This document shows, in pieces, positions 9,846-21,739 of a stretch of DNA of 64,000 bases. The stretch is from Mytilus edulis (Eukaryota; Mollusca; Bivalvia; Mytilida; Mytilidae): assembly GCF_963676685.1 (NCBI RefSeq), contig NC_092350.1, forward strand, positions 45,119,705 to 45,183,704. Direction: 5' to 3'. How positions within the stretch are numbered: position 1 is the stretch's first letter; the number at the start of each line of letters is the position of its first letter. The notes beneath the pieces are model-generated. The model saw only the letters and a program-made list of their open reading frames with translations, made no database searches and was not told the DNA's origin. The position numbers and the translations under genes are program-made.

Positions 9846-11534
9846 TTATTTCAGATTGAACACGAACGCTTTTGCCACTCTATTTGCAACTAACATCTTA
9901 CAACTTGATCTATTAACTTGTATCACTACTGGCTCTTCCAGTCCGTTCTCACTACTAAGAAGCTCTCTACAGTGCTTGCCATTGGGAGAGATAACAACTA
10001 CATTGTTCGAGACTCCTCCTACTACGTACACATTTCCATCTCTGTCTACAGATATATCATAAGGAGCTTTGAGAACACTTCCATTTTTGAACACCCATCT
10101 TGTTTTCCCTTTAAAGTCAATGCAGGTTACACTATCTTCGTGACAGTCTGTATAGAAAATGTTGTCTCTAAATGTTGCAACATATGAGAAATTAGTTACT
10201 TCAGTTTTAGTAACATTGACAATGGATTCATCACCAAGCCTGATCATTTGTATTCCTTTCTTTCCAGCGCAATAAATCAACTTGTCTTCACTGTATCCTA
10301 ATCCAGTGTTTTCTGAATTCACTTTCAATGTTTTCTTTTTTTTCCTTGCTTCTAAGTCGATTAAATCAATGTTAAGGGAGTCACTTTCATAACCTGATGT
10401 CACAGCAACTGAGTTATCCCCTATGTGAGTCACGTCGAATACATTTCTGAAATCTTTAATATCAAAATTCAGAGAACCATCTGACTTAAAAACTCTAATT
10501 AATTGTTTTGCAAAGCATGAGAGTACCATTCTACAATCAGACAGAAAAGAACACCCAGTGACAAAAGACAGTTTTGTATCTATTGTCTGCAGCAATTTAG
10601 GTTTCAGGCTATCGATAGTCATCGATGTTATAGCTAACATCGTCTGAGCTTGTCTATCCTTCTGTTTCAGGATTGGTATTTTGCATGGATTTGCTATCAC
10701 CGCGACATCTCCAAATATTTGAATGTCAGATATCAAACCTTGCAATGACGGATTAATCTTGCACGAAAAGTCAACTTGTTTTGCACCATCACTTTTGACC
10801 ATTGATTGGATGTACTTTTCTTCTGCTACGACATCTTTTTCTATATGTTTCAAAGCAAGGAAGGTTTGCAGCTCTGATGCATACTGCTTTATACTGCCAA
10901 TATTTCTTTGGAGTTCTGCGATCTCTTTTTCCTTGTCTGTCATTGACTTCATTAATCGTCGTATTTTGTTACTTTTTTCTTTTTCTCTCGTTTTGAGATC
11001 TTTCAATATGGCATCCTGAAGTTTATCTAGATGAAGATTGATCCTAGCACGAGTTTCTAGAACCTCTTTTTCAATTTCTTTACACTTTTCCCCGATTGAC
11101 GCCAAATTGTCCTCTCGGCTGATTCGAAGTCTTCTAAAGTTCTCTGCAATTTCTGACAAGGTCTGTTCGATTTCAGCAAAAGCATGCGAAGATTTGATGT
11201 TTCGTGTTATATCATCGATATCAGTCAATTCTTTACATTCAATGTGTGTATCCACTACACATTTTTTGCAGCACGGACAATCATGCTTTTTACAGAATAT
11301 TACGTACTTTTCATTGTGCTTATCACAAGAACGTGTCAATTTTAACACTTCGTTTGGAAGTTTCCGGTACTCGGTAATAGATACAGTGTCATGATTTCTA
11401 GATCCTTTTGAAATACTATGATGGTCGTTACATCCTTCACACAGCCCTTCATCACATTCTGAACACCAGACAACAGATGGTTCTGTAATGTGGCGATAAT
11501 CACAGACCCCACAAACACTCCAGTTACTTGCCAT
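9846..11534 (-). CDS. RING-less TRIM-like protein: two B-boxes, coiled coil, beta-propeller
   Basis: A 562-residue protein in one uninterrupted coding exon. The first zinc-binding B-box uses Cys8/Cys11, Cys24/Cys27, Cys32/Cys35 and His39/His48. The second spans Cys70-Cys100 (CDKHNEKYVIFCKKH start). A charged coiled coil follows at about 120-215 (KEKEIAELQRNI). Residues about 270-562 are beta-rich with NHL-like repeats (APYDISVDRDGNVYVVGG). There is no N-terminal RING finger, so ubiquitin-ligase activity is not expected unless through a partner; adaptor or regulatory roles are more likely. Bivalve genomes hold large families of such genes, often annotated as TRIM45-, TRIM56- or TRIM71-like, and I cannot assign an ortholog. 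The ATG lies four bases after a good 3' splice site (ttttctttgcag), so a 5' untranslated exon is probable upstream. Confidence 0.9.
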   Translation of the reverse strand: MASNWSVCGVCDYRHITEPSVVWCSECDEGLCEGCNDHHSISKGSRNHDTVSITEYRKLPNEVLKLTRSCDKHNEKYVIFCKKHDCPCCKKCVVDTHIECKELTDIDDITRNIKSSHAFAEIEQTLSEIAENFRRLRISREDNLASIGEKCKEIEKEVLETRARINLHLDKLQDAILKDLKTREKEKSNKIRRLMKSMTDKEKEIAELQRNIGSIKQYASELQTFLALKHIEKDVVAEEKYIQSMVKSDGAKQVDFSCKINPSLQGLISDIQIFGDVAVIANPCKIPILKQKDRQAQTMLAITSMTIDSLKPKLLQTIDTKLSFVTGCSFLSDCRMVLSCFAKQLIRVFKSDGSLNFDIKDFRNVFDVTHIGDNSVAVTSGYESDSLNIDLIDLEARKKKKTLKVNSENTGLGYSEDKLIYCAGKKGIQMIRLGDESIVNVTKTEVTNFSYVATFRDNIFYTDCHEDSVTCIDFKGKTRWVFKNGSVLKAPYDISVDRDGNVYVVGGVSNNVVVISPNGKHCRELLSSENGLEEPVVIQVNRSSCKMLVANRVAKAFVFNLK

Positions 11535-11538
11535 TATT

Positions 11539-11551
11539 CTGCAAAGAAAAC
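11539..11551 (-). other. 3' splice site just upstream of the B-box start codon
   Basis: Minus-strand 'ttttctttgcag' followed by 'aataATG' is a polypyrimidine tract plus AG. It implies an intron in the 5' untranslated region and supports the chosen start. Confidence 0.65.
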
Positions 11552-11739
11552 ATCGAAAACTAGTTTAAAGATATATGAATTCACAGACTCGTCAGACCTG
11601 CTTTATTTTGAACTTTCATCATCGATTCTTGAAACACACGTTGTTTCTACGGACAATGCCAAAAAAATGCTATTCGGCAAAAATTTGTAATAAATTAAAG
11701 ACAAATTTATAGGGATTAACAAATTGAACATTATTTTAA

Positions 11740-12122
11740 AGTGCCAATCTGCCTAAGAATCAGGCAGTGGTGAAAACATGACAAACAAAAACCCACTCAA
11801 GTTGACATTTATTTATGTTCAAAATGTATAATAGTGCACAAATATAACATTCGTTTCCTTTTCCTGTTCTGGTAATTCAAGATATGATTTGGTTGAAATG
11901 CACTAGAAATTAACAATTAAGGGGAGCTAACTCTGTAAATTGCTATCATTCTAACCAAAATTTATTTAGAGATTTCTTGCATTACCAGACACGCAGAAAT
12001 GATAGACCTACCAATTCTAACTCAGGATGAGGGTAACTTCATAATGGGATGGTTAGGTCGGTGGGTTTTTTTCGGCCATGATTGTTTTGATTTTTTGCCT
12101 GATTCTTACAAAGATTGGCACT
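11740..12122. mobile_element. MITE with TAA duplication (PIF/Harbinger-type)
   Basis: Terminal inverted repeats of about 28 bp: the left end reads agtgccaatct then aagaatcaggca, and the right end is its complement with a four-base mismatch block. The flanks are TAA at 11737-11739 and 12123-12125. It is 383 bp with no coding capacity. A 3-bp TWA duplication is the usual mark of PIF/Harbinger elements. Confidence 0.7.
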
Positions 12123-12125
12123 TAA

Positions 12126-13220
12126 GTAATCAATATAATTTGCATTTATTCAACAAATATTAACCTTTTATATAGACAAGAATATGACTTAAACAATCTT
12201 CCTCAGCTTTATAACAAACATCGTCTGTTATAAAAGAAAACGATACGCAACTAGAGGCAAATAAGGAGTTTGTATACATTACATACAATAATGATCCAAC
12301 ACTTATGTCTACATCATATCGATACGTGTATTTTGCAATTGCACATTGTCATACTTTTTTCACACACTTTATGAAGTCTTTACACTTAATCCGTTGGATG
12401 TGAACTGAGTGATATTTCTTATTTTCATATTTTAATCTCCTTCTGATTCTGTTAGATGGCTGCTTGACAAATTTAGAATATTTCCTTTGTAAAATTTGTT
12501 TATCATACGCATCTTAATCTCATTCGTTTGCGTATGAATGAAAGGAATGTGGTTTATACGTCAATGAGACAGCAACCTGACGAAGGAATTACAAGCCGAA
12601 TATTTGAAAGCCAAGGCTGTATTAAAACAGAAACCGTTGAAGAGCTATCTGACCAACAAATAAACAAGATACAAAAATAGCTAAGCCATCTAAGATCGCC
12701 TGATGGATTTGAAACCTTAGTTTGTCTATAATTTCTTTTATTAGCATACAGTTTTAAAAGGATATTTTATAAATCAGGTAAAGCTTTACATAGCTAAGAA
12801 CCGAACAAAGTTGTGAACATGACGTTAACTGTCAATATAAAACGGACGGAAGGTACGGTAATGAAACATAACATTTGATATGTTATTGCTAGGAGATAAT
12901 ACCGTGTTCCTTTAACAAAAGATTGAAAACGTTTGACATCGAAATTCCGCTTGTTGAATGTATTTCCATCCGACACATGATCTTAATTTTTGTTTTTCAG
13001 TGTTCTTGCTCTTATCCATTTGGTTTTACTATAGCAGTATTTACTTGCATACGTGTTGCCCCTCTATTCTTATTTTTCACTTGGAATTAATTTCACATTG
13101 GGAGGACGTATTACATTCTGTTGCTGTAAGATCGTATAGATAGTAGCAAGATCATGTTAAATATCAAGGGGAAAAAAGTAAAAAATATTGCAGGCAATCA
13201 AATGGAAATCGTAAGCAGCG
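12126..13220. other. Non-coding stretch, no gene recognised
   Basis: AT-rich sequence with scattered short repeats (for example 'tcaatgagacagcaacc' at about 12561, which resembles other mussel repeats). No coding exon was supported. Confidence 0.45.
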
Positions 13221-13224
13221 GAAA

Positions 13225-13695
13225 AGAAAAACTAGAGGCTCCAAAGAGATTGTGTCGCTCACCGTGGTATATGAACATATCAAACAAAGGACACCCTCCA
13301 ACATTGTAGACGAGAAAACAGAGCTTCATGACAAAAAACCCTATTAAGGTAATATTTGTTTTTGTGATTTAAAGTGTTTATATATCTATTATATAATAAA
13401 TCATATAAGGCATACCTTAAAATAAATATTTCGCTCTGAATAGCATGATAGTTTTCATGATAATAAGCAACAACAAAAAAAGTAAAATTTGTCCCTGAAG
13501 TATATGGACAATGGGTAAAGCTCATTATTCTGAACATGTTTGCTCCGTTCAGATTTTCTCTATTTATAATGGAACATAACGGTTCAAAAAAGTCGGACTG
13601 TTTTTCAAACAAAATATCCTAAGGATGATTGTGGTCAAGTTTAGTTAAATTTGTCCCTGTTTTTTCAGAGGAGAAGATTTTGTAAAAGATTAATA
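13225..13695 (-). repeat. Fragments of repeat family C (CTAGAGGCTC end)
   Basis: The left part has 'aaactagaggctc' and 'gtgtcgctcacc'. The right part (from about 13630) has 'gattgtggtcaagtt' and 'agaggagaagattt'. The same two blocks are contiguous at 49300-49500, so this copy is disrupted by roughly 300 bp. It is in the inverse orientation to the long copy at 38748-41841. Confidence 0.65.
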
Positions 13696-13813
13696 AATTG
13701 TTAATGAACAGCTGCACAATGAGCGGATGATACGCCCGTCGCCTTTTCAAAGAATAAAGTTCAATAACTTCTCAAAGTCATGTTAGAAATTCATGAAAAA
13801 ATAATGGAAATTT

Positions 13814-14160
13814 ATGTTAAAAGATATAAACCAGTCATCAAAGTTTCATGATAACTGCTCAAGCATTGACCGAAAACTGAAAAATACCCTCTTTTTATGA
13901 ATACAATCACATAATTCTGAAACTTAAAATCCAAAAATTTATAAAAATCTAAAGGGAGCTTAACCCACGTCAAGAGATATAAACAATTCACCAAAGTTTC
14001 ATGAAAACTGCTGAAAGCATTTTTGAGTTATTGTCCGAAAACTGGAAAATCCCCCTTTTTTAATGAAAAAACTAAAAACTCGGAAACTTAAAATCTTTAT
14101 TTTTATAAAAAAAAATTGTAAGGGTTCCACGGAACCCGGTGTCTCGCCTACTTTTGCTGA
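13814..14160. repeat. Diverged tandem repeat, about 170-bp unit
   Basis: Two adjacent diverged units share 'agatataaac', 'caaagtttcatga' and 'gaaaactg'. A third related piece is at 15900-15985. No coding potential was seen. Confidence 0.55.
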
Positions 14161-14214
14161 AATCGCAGGCTCAACAAAAGTGAGGAAAAAAATCAATAAA
14201 AATATTCCTCTTTT

Positions 14215-15800
14215 GATTGTAATAAGCTTCTGTCCAAGTTTGGTAAAAATCCAGGATAGTTTTTGATTCTAATAAATGTTTTTAAAACTTTAACTGCAGA
14301 CTGTATGTAATGTTAACTGGAAGAAAATGTAAGTCCATTTAAAAGTAAAATACGGAAAAAATGGATTTATTTTTTTACAAAATTTACTTCTGGATACTAT
14401 CTTATGATCGTAAACAAGCTTCTGTCTAAGTTTGGTACAAACCCAGGATAGTTTAAGAAAGTTATTAAAATTTTAAAAACTTTAACCACAGAGTGAATGT
14501 AATGTTTCCCCACAGAAAAACTAAGTCCATTTAAAAGTAAAATACGGTAAAAATGGAATTTTATTTTTACAAAATTTACTTCTGGATACTATCTTATCAG
14601 TCGGAAACCAGGTTGAAATAGAACAAAAGAATCGAAGCTCTTTGTTAGATAAGGCGATAAATGTTTACTGTATTGTTTACTATAGTGACAAAATTTTAAA
14701 AAGTTAATAGAAACAAACAAAATTGCAATTTTCTTCTCAATTACGAGGTGTTTTATTTTAAAAACACCATTTGCATAAGTTTTCAATTTATCTAGTACAT
14801 AGTTAAGCAGAACAATTAGATATCAAGTCGACGACATGGGTATCTTTCATGTTGGATGAAGAAAATGCATAACCTCCGATTTTTATGAAAAAATTACCAC
14901 GGACGGCCGAAAACATATCAATCTATTAGTTCAGTAATTTTCGTGTCTGCCCTTCCATTATGTGACTGAAGAAAAAATTCCAAAAAATGGGTAACAATTG
15001 TATCGAAAAGAGAAAATCGAGTGCACCTTTTTATGTTAGGGCGTGTCAACTCAAGTTGAGTATTTTGTCTTGATATCGTACAAAATAAGAATATTTCATA
15101 CATCGTCTCGCTTCAGATTCTATCATTTTTATATATTAAAGCTACAGGTTGACTTTATAACGCAAAAAAAATTACAGTACTAAAAGATCAAATATATGGA
15201 TCAAGTGAAATACCTATCTAATGAGTCACAAAAACAGAGGTGTGTTCGAATAGCTATTTTTTTACTGAAAGTACTTGACGACAGTCTTTCAAGTTGGATG
15301 ATGAAAATGCATATCTTCGAAAAATTCAAATTTTTTATGTGATTACTAGGGTTTATAGTCTTCATACACTAAAAAAAATCTAGTCTGCCCTTCCACGAAA
15401 TATCTAATTAGAATTTTTTTAAATGTTTATGAATTTTCGAAAATTCCACCTGACAACCGATCAGACAATAGTTTTAAGTTGAATCAATGCAGACAAGATT
15501 ATTAACTGATGCTCATTAGCTAGTTGATACATTTGTCTTTTAAAGTACAACTGACATATAAGGATCATAATGGTGCAATGTGGATAAATTTCTCGGTTTC
15601 CAAGAGCAATATTGGTAGCGCGTCATCCCTACAATGGCTTCCATTTCTACGATTGTGAAAATGAACTGGCGTAATGGGGGGATAATTTTAACGAAGTAGA
15701 CTCCTGACTGTTATGATCATAAACAAGCTTCTTTCCAAGCTTGGTAGAAATCCAGTATAGTTTAAGAAAGTTATTAAAATTTCAAAAACTTTAACCACAG
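14215..15800. repeat. Tandem repeat, about 187-bp unit, third unit split by a transposon
   Basis: Units start near 14222, 14408 and 15715 with 'aagcttct' then 'aagtttggta' or a close variant. Units 1 and 2 end with 'acttctggatactatctta'. In the last unit the sequence is broken after 'atcttat' by the transposon at 14598-15710 and resumes with 'gatcataaac'. The first junction is the uninterrupted reference for that insertion site. Confidence 0.75.
14598..15710. mobile_element. DNA transposon with CAGTC/GACTG ends and 4-bp duplication, copy 1
   Basis: An 1113-bp element with ends CAGTC...GACTG and TTAT on both sides (14594-14597 and 15711-15714). The uninterrupted tandem unit near 14395 shows the empty site. 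It is near-identical to 20778-21735, apart from an internal deletion of about 150 bp in that copy. No transposase is encoded. The superfamily is not assigned; 4-bp duplications are known for example in Chapaev and Sola groups. Confidence 0.85.
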
Positions 15801-15809
15801 AGTGAATAT

Positions 15810-15985
15810 TTGTGGACGCCGCCGACGACGACGACGACGCCGGAATGTAGGGTCGCTTAGTCTCGCTTTTTCGACTAAAGTCGAAGGCTCGACAAAAACG
15901 AAAGATAGATATAAACAATTCACCAAAGTTGTATGCGAATCGGTTCAAACGTTTGTGAGTTATTGTCCGACATGTTGACGACGGA
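15810..15985. repeat. GACGAC-rich simple repeat and dispersed repeat
   Basis: A (gac)n tract lies at about 15815-15840, followed by a hairpin-forming 'ttttcgactaaagtcgaa' segment. A related GC-rich hairpin is near 14125-14180 (gttccacggaac). A (ggac)n-like run follows at 15976-16000. Confidence 0.5.
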
Positions 15986-16569
15986 CGGACGGACCGACGG
16001 ACAATGGTTAACCACAAAACGTACCGTAAACGGGCGTATAAAAATTGACTATAAAGGGCAATAACTCCTGTATGGGTCAATTGACCATTTTGGTCTTTTT
16101 CACCTATTTGTAGATTTTACTTTGCTGCGCATGATTGCTGTTTGTAGTTGATCTCTAGTATCTATGATAATATTGAAGATAATAATCAACCAGATGATAT
16201 GCAGGGCGCAGCTTTATACGACCGCAGAGGTCGAACCCTAAACAGTTGAGCAAGTATGGACACAGCATTCAAGCTTGATACAGCTCTGAATTTAGATTGT
16301 GATTAAATAGTTGACACAGCATAGGTTTCTGACACAGAATGAATGTGGTCTAATGAACTTAAAAAAATAAATTTACCTATTATGGTCAATTATCCAAAAT
16401 CTAAATACATGGTTATGGATTGATTCAGCCGATATCAAAGAATCCCAAGAATTCAATTTTTGATGAAATCAAACAAAGTTTAATTTTGGACCCTTTTGAC
16501 CTCAATGTGGACCAATTTTATAATAGGGCCCAAAAATCAAAAATCTTAATACATGGTTAGATTTAGCAT

Positions 16570-17955
16570 ATCAAAGAGGGACGAAGATACCGGAGGGAGA
16601 GTCAAACTTATAGAAAGAAAATAAACTGACAACGCCATGGCTAGAAATAAAAGACAAACATACAAATAATAGTACAGAAGACACAACATAGAAAACTAAA
16701 CACTAAGCAACACGAACCCCACCAAAAACTTGGGGTGATCTCAGGTGCTCCGGAAGGGTAAGCAGATCCTGCTCCACATGTGGCATCCGTCGTGTTGCTT
16801 AGGTAGCACTCCACAGTTAGGTGTGTAGTTTCGCATTTTGGCCCCTGTGGATTTTTCAAATATGAGAGCTAGTGTGCAATAAAATTCATTTTTGGATAGC
16901 TGAGTATTAAAATAGCCTTTGTATTGGGTTTATATGAACATCAAGAGTATGTAATGTATGTAATATAGGCTGTTTTCTGTATGACAGTCCGTATTTGCAT
17001 GTCCCTACCATACATTGGTCCGGCAATTATTGTAATGTTTTTTTTCCAACTTTTTATCGCACGAACTTTGTGATTGGATTTTACGAAAAAATGAGGCGAA
17101 AGACACCCATTTTTTATTTGATCATTAGGAAGATTTATGAAAACAGTTTCTAAAAAGGTATTACTCAAAAGCATTGAAATTCTAGTTTGATCCACATTTT
17201 GGGGGGATATGTGACATGTCCACCCCCTTTTTTGCAATATTTTATGGTAAATAAATGCAGAATGTTGCCATGGATACACATAAAAGGAATTTATTTTCAC
17301 TCTTTTAACTTTTGAAAATCAAATCTATGGAATATACTGATTACATACATATGCACATGTACAACACAAACAGTTAGGTTAATGTATTAGAAATCCAGGA
17401 ATAGGAGATGATAAAACATTTTGTGGCTCATTTTTAATTTTATTTTCTAACTGTGGAGTGCTACCTTATGTTATTAAAAATCTGGTAAATAGTCTAATTC
17501 GGTAGGATACATCCGTGAAAAGAGAAAGGGTATTGTAGTTACGACATAAGGAACATATCCGATATCATCTGTGAAACGGTTATTCCATAACGGTCAACCA
17601 ACTCGTTATGGCGTCCGTAAAATTTACGAAGGGAACTTCACCATTTGGAACTATTGGTTTAATAGCTTTCTTGTGAGTAGCAATCCTCGATTAAGGAAAT
17701 AATGATAGGAAATACAAGCCCGGGAATATCGTATCAAGTGGGAGTTATATACTCCGTATGCAGGCGCTGCTGGAATGTTGCTACATAGAAATGGAAAGTT
17801 CACAATTGGGAAGCTTAAATCATTTCTTTTGTCGTAAAGTTTTGTTTTCAACCAACCCTCATTGTCAGTTTCTAGATGTAAGTCAAGATATGAGGCAGAC
17901 TTAGCTGTATCTGTAGTATCCTTTATCTCCAGATGAAATCAAACAATGTTTAATT
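16570..17955 (+). repeat. Dispersed repeat, family B, long copy split by a nested element
   Basis: The left part (16570-16798) matches 3763-3965. After the nested element at 16802-17465 the repeat continues to about 17955. No intact ORF was seen. Confidence 0.65.
16802..17465. mobile_element. MITE nested in repeat B, TTA duplication (PIF/Harbinger-type)
   Basis: Inverted ends of 19-20 bp start ggtagcactccacagttag. TTA flanks both ends (16799-16801 and 17466-17468). It is 664 bp; an open minus-strand frame of 119 codons inside shows no known domain and is probably chance. Confidence 0.8.
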
Positions 17956-18182
17956 TTGGACCTTTTTGACCGCATGTGGAACAATTTAAAAACGGGGAAT
18001 AAAAGAATAAAATCCCATTGAAATTGGTTAAAAAATAAGCAATTTATACCAAGTACATGTATTAGAAAAGTACTGTTTTTGGCCCCTTTTTGGCTCTAAA
18101 TTACCAAACAGTTTTGGCCATAACCCCCAAAATCAATCCCAACCTTTCTTTTTTGGAATGGAAATGTTAGATCAAGACGGAC

Positions 18183-19572
18183 CAGGGGCGGATCCAGGAT
18201 TTTGGAAAGGGGGCGAAGTTTTTAAAGTTCGCCTGGCGGAGCGAGGCGAAAAAAATTTGGGATCTTTTTTGGGGATAGAAATATAAAATATGTGTAATAT
18301 GCACTTTTTTAACGGTTCCTGGCGTGGGGCATGTATATTTTGTAGTTGCTGTAAAGTGTAAGGGTTGGACATTTTCGATGCTGTATTATCTCTATCAATT
18401 GTCTATCATAAAATGATAGTATGGATCCAAAGCTATGTACTGATAAATTTGATGTGGGACTTGTCAGTAAAAAATAGACATTGAAAATTATCGCCGTTTT
18501 GTTGTAAGTTTAGTTATCATATCCTCACAGATTTCTTGTTGTAAACAAGATATACGCCGGGCTATTCAATAAAACTTACAATACGACCGACACCAGTTTA
18601 AAAAGACAAACACGCAATTTTTATCAAAATTTAAGAGCAGTGAGGGTTTCCAAATCAACCAAAATCTACGAATGCGTCTGAAATGACAACGAATTTATGA
18701 ATGACGGTCGACAAATTGAGACATAAAAGCCACACCTAGCAGGCAGGTTGCAGTCTGAACTTGAAAAAAGTATTTAATAATTCAGTTCGGTGAAACAGAC
18801 ATTCCGGTCACACATGCAAACCCCTGCCACAAAAAAAAGTGCCCGTTTTTATTCATCATGTTCAATTAATGCTAAATAATTCTGTTGGAAATTTTCGTTT
18901 CTAATAGCAAAAACAGTGGACAAGATTATTGTTTTCAATCCAGTTACGGCCAAAATTTTTGTTTAAGGCAAAAATCAGTCATTTTTTTCTCTCAAATATC
19001 TCAGACTGTCTCCTCAAATCAAATGGTTCGTACCTTAGACTTAAAATATATCTGGAACTTATACTGACTGTAGATCATAATTCAGCTATGTTATTTTAAA
19101 ACAGGCTGGGGCGTTTAAGGTTAAACATGTTTTCGTAGGTAAATAATATTGCCGTGGAACTTTTTTCATGATAGTCTATAGAGAATTACTTTCTGTTTGG
19201 TAGAATAGTGAAATAGCAGTTTTCAAAACACGTTCTTGCTCAATCCTATGTCGCTTTGAAGGTGTAATGATTGTCATCCTCAGCCTAAGCAAATTAATGT
19301 GTTATTGTAAAGATATGAATTTCAAAATGACTGAGCGACGTTTTTTCGACGCACTGGTCAACTCCACTATAGCGAATCACATGAATCGACAATCAGTAAA
19401 TTCCAGCGAAAAGTATTTTTATAAGTAAAGAATTGTCGCATAAAAATTAAATACTAGAGTACACGGGAAATTGCAAAGTTCACGAAGTCTAGTCTGATTA
19501 ATCATTTTACAAAAAAAAAAGAAAGTCCGAGCAAAAGGGACGCCCTCTACGCCCCCTCTGGATCCGTCACTG
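18183..19572. mobile_element. hAT-like non-autonomous element, 5-bp duplication CGGAC
   Basis: Ends pair as caggggcggatccag and the complement of ctggatccgtcactg. CGGAC flanks it at 18178-18182 and 19573-19577. It is 1390 bp with no transposase frame. CAG...CTG ends fit the hAT superfamily, though the duplication is shorter than the usual 8 bp. Confidence 0.75.
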
Positions 19573-19845
19573 CGGACGTTCTCTGAAAACGAAAGTGAAA
19601 ACAAAATTGTAATAAAAATTTAGTTGGAAAACAGGTATAGCTCAGAGAGGTATTATCTAGTTGTGATTTAACTGGCTTATAATTCAAATTGTCAGTTTTT
19701 CAAAATAATTGTTTTGGCTAATTTTATTAAAATACCTTACCTTAAATTGTTGAATTGTCATGATTCCTTTTGTGCGTGTGTATCTGTATAGTTATCTACC
19801 TTACGGTGAATTGTCATGTGACTTATTTTGGTAGTCAAGGAATTG

Positions 19846-19893
19846 TATTACCTTGGACTATTAATAGACTATACTAGTAGTCCAAGGTAATAA
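19846..19893. repeat. Short imperfect hairpin
   Basis: The arms attaccttggacta and tagtccaaggtaat pair perfectly over 14 bp around a short AT-rich spacer. No function is evident. Confidence 0.55.
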
Positions 19894-20448
19894 AATTAAT
19901 GTACAAATCCCTGATCATTTGAATTGGGCTATTTTAAACAGTCCATGTTACTATTACGAATTTTGTAATTCCATGTTACTATATAAAAGTGTAAAACATT
20001 TAAGAAATAGATAGTGTCAAATCCCGCACACTAAACCGTGTTCCTACCTTTATTTGGCTTTGTAAAGGCAGATATAGTTTGTCATGTTAAAATTCTTACT
20101 TTTGTCGTACTTGACTTTCAGCCTATGTCGTCTGGACTTTAGCTGGCCTGGTAAAAACGAAGAATTCAAAATAACTAGATTTTATTATATTACTGAAATC
20201 TCATGGCAACTCTATATGATACAATTTCAAATAAATGCATACAATATATTTCACAATATATAGTTCATCATACATAGATAATATTGTCAAGCTGTAATAT
20301 ATAAAATGTTTCTTTTGTATAACGTAATACGCAAATATATCTGTTCTGGAGTTCAATCCTGCATCGGTACGATTTCAATATACATGAAACAACAAATATT
20401 TTCTGTTATAAAGTTCACCTCACTTTATTACCGTATCATCTGTTACAG

Positions 20449-20674
20449 CAAGGATTTGTATAGTAAGAATGAATAAAGTCCTTAACCATTACAACATTGT
20501 CTATACGTGACAAAAATAAGAACACAACTCGATGCATGTGTACAAAAAATCACGTTCCGATATCGTAAGTGACGAGTAGTACTAGTAGTAATAGTGGCGA
20601 GTACCGAAGTCTCGCCGCGGAAGAGATTACGATAAACCGCGAGATTCCAATCCTTCTTACTATACAAATCCTTG
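20449..20674. repeat. Perfect 21-bp inverted repeat, 184-bp spacer (possible MITE)
   Basis: The arms at 20449-20469 and 20654-20674 are exact complements (caaggatttgtatagtaag plus two bases). Similarity fades outside the arms and no clean duplication is visible, so a MITE is only one option. Confidence 0.55.
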
Positions 20675-20777
20675 GTTACAGTAATTATAATTGACAGATC
20701 ACCAACTCTCACATGTCTGCACATTCTTAAATAAACATGTAATTAAATAGATCAATTGAAGTTCTTATACACATGTT

Positions 20778-21735
20778 CAGTCGGAAACCAGGTTGAAATA
20801 GAACAAAAGAATCGAAGCTCTTTGTTAGAGAAGGCGATAAATGTTTACTGTATTGTTTACTATAGTGACAAAATTTTTAAAAGTTAATAGAAACAAACAA
20901 AATTGCAATTTTCTTCTCAATTACGAGGTGTTTTTTTTAAAAACACCATTTGCCTAAGTTTTCAATTTATCTAGTACATAGTTAAGCAGAACAATTAGAT
21001 ATCAAGTCGACGACATGGGTATCTTTCAAGTTGGATGAGGAAAATGCATAACCTCCGATGAAAAAAATTACCACGGACGGAAAACATATCAATCTATTAT
21101 TTCAGTAATTTTCGTGTCTGCCCTTCCATTATGTGACTGAAGAAAAAATTCCAAAAAATGGGTAATAATTGTATCGAAAAGAGAAAATCGAGTGCGCTTT
21201 TTTATGTTAGGGCGTGTTTGAGTTGAGTATTTTGTCTTGATATCGTACAAAGTAAGAATATTTCATACATCGTCTCGCTTCAGATTCTATCATTTTTATA
21301 TATTAAAGCTACAGGTTGACTTTATAACACAAAAAAATCACAGTACTAAAAGATGAAATATATGGGTCAAGTGAAATTCCTATCTAATGAGTCACAAAAA
21401 CAGAGAAGGTTTGTTCGAATAGCTATTTTTTTACTGAAAGTACTTGACGACAGTCTTTCACGTTGGATGATGAAAATGCAACCGATCAGACAATAGTTTT
21501 AAGTTGAATCAATGCAGACAAGATTATTAACTGATGCTCATTAGCTAGTCGATACATTTGTCTTTTAAAATACAACTGACATATAAGGATCGTAATGGTG
21601 CAATGTGGATAAATTTATCGGTTTCCAAGAGCAATATTGGTAGCGCGTCATCCCTACAATGGCTTCCATTTCTACGATTGTGAAAATGAACTGGCGTAAT
21701 GGGGAGATAATTTTGACGAAGTAGACTCCTGACTG
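20778..21735. mobile_element. DNA transposon with CAGTC/GACTG ends and 4-bp duplication, copy 2
   Basis: A 958-bp copy of the element at 14598-15710, with a deletion of about 150 bp (between 'gatgaaaatgca' and 'accgatcagac'). TGTT flanks both ends (20774-20777 and 21736-21739). It lies directly 5' of, and may have inserted into, the LTR of the decayed gypsy element that follows. Confidence 0.85.
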
Positions 21736-21739
21736 TGTT

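Noticed and set aside
16941-17300. 119-codon minus-strand ORF
   Set aside because: It lies inside a MITE, has no recognisable domain and no conserved relative in the window.
14598-21735. The CAGTC elements as solo LTRs of a retrotransposon
   Set aside because: They lack TG...CA ends, have no TATA or poly(A) arrangement that I can see, and end in a short inverted repeat instead.
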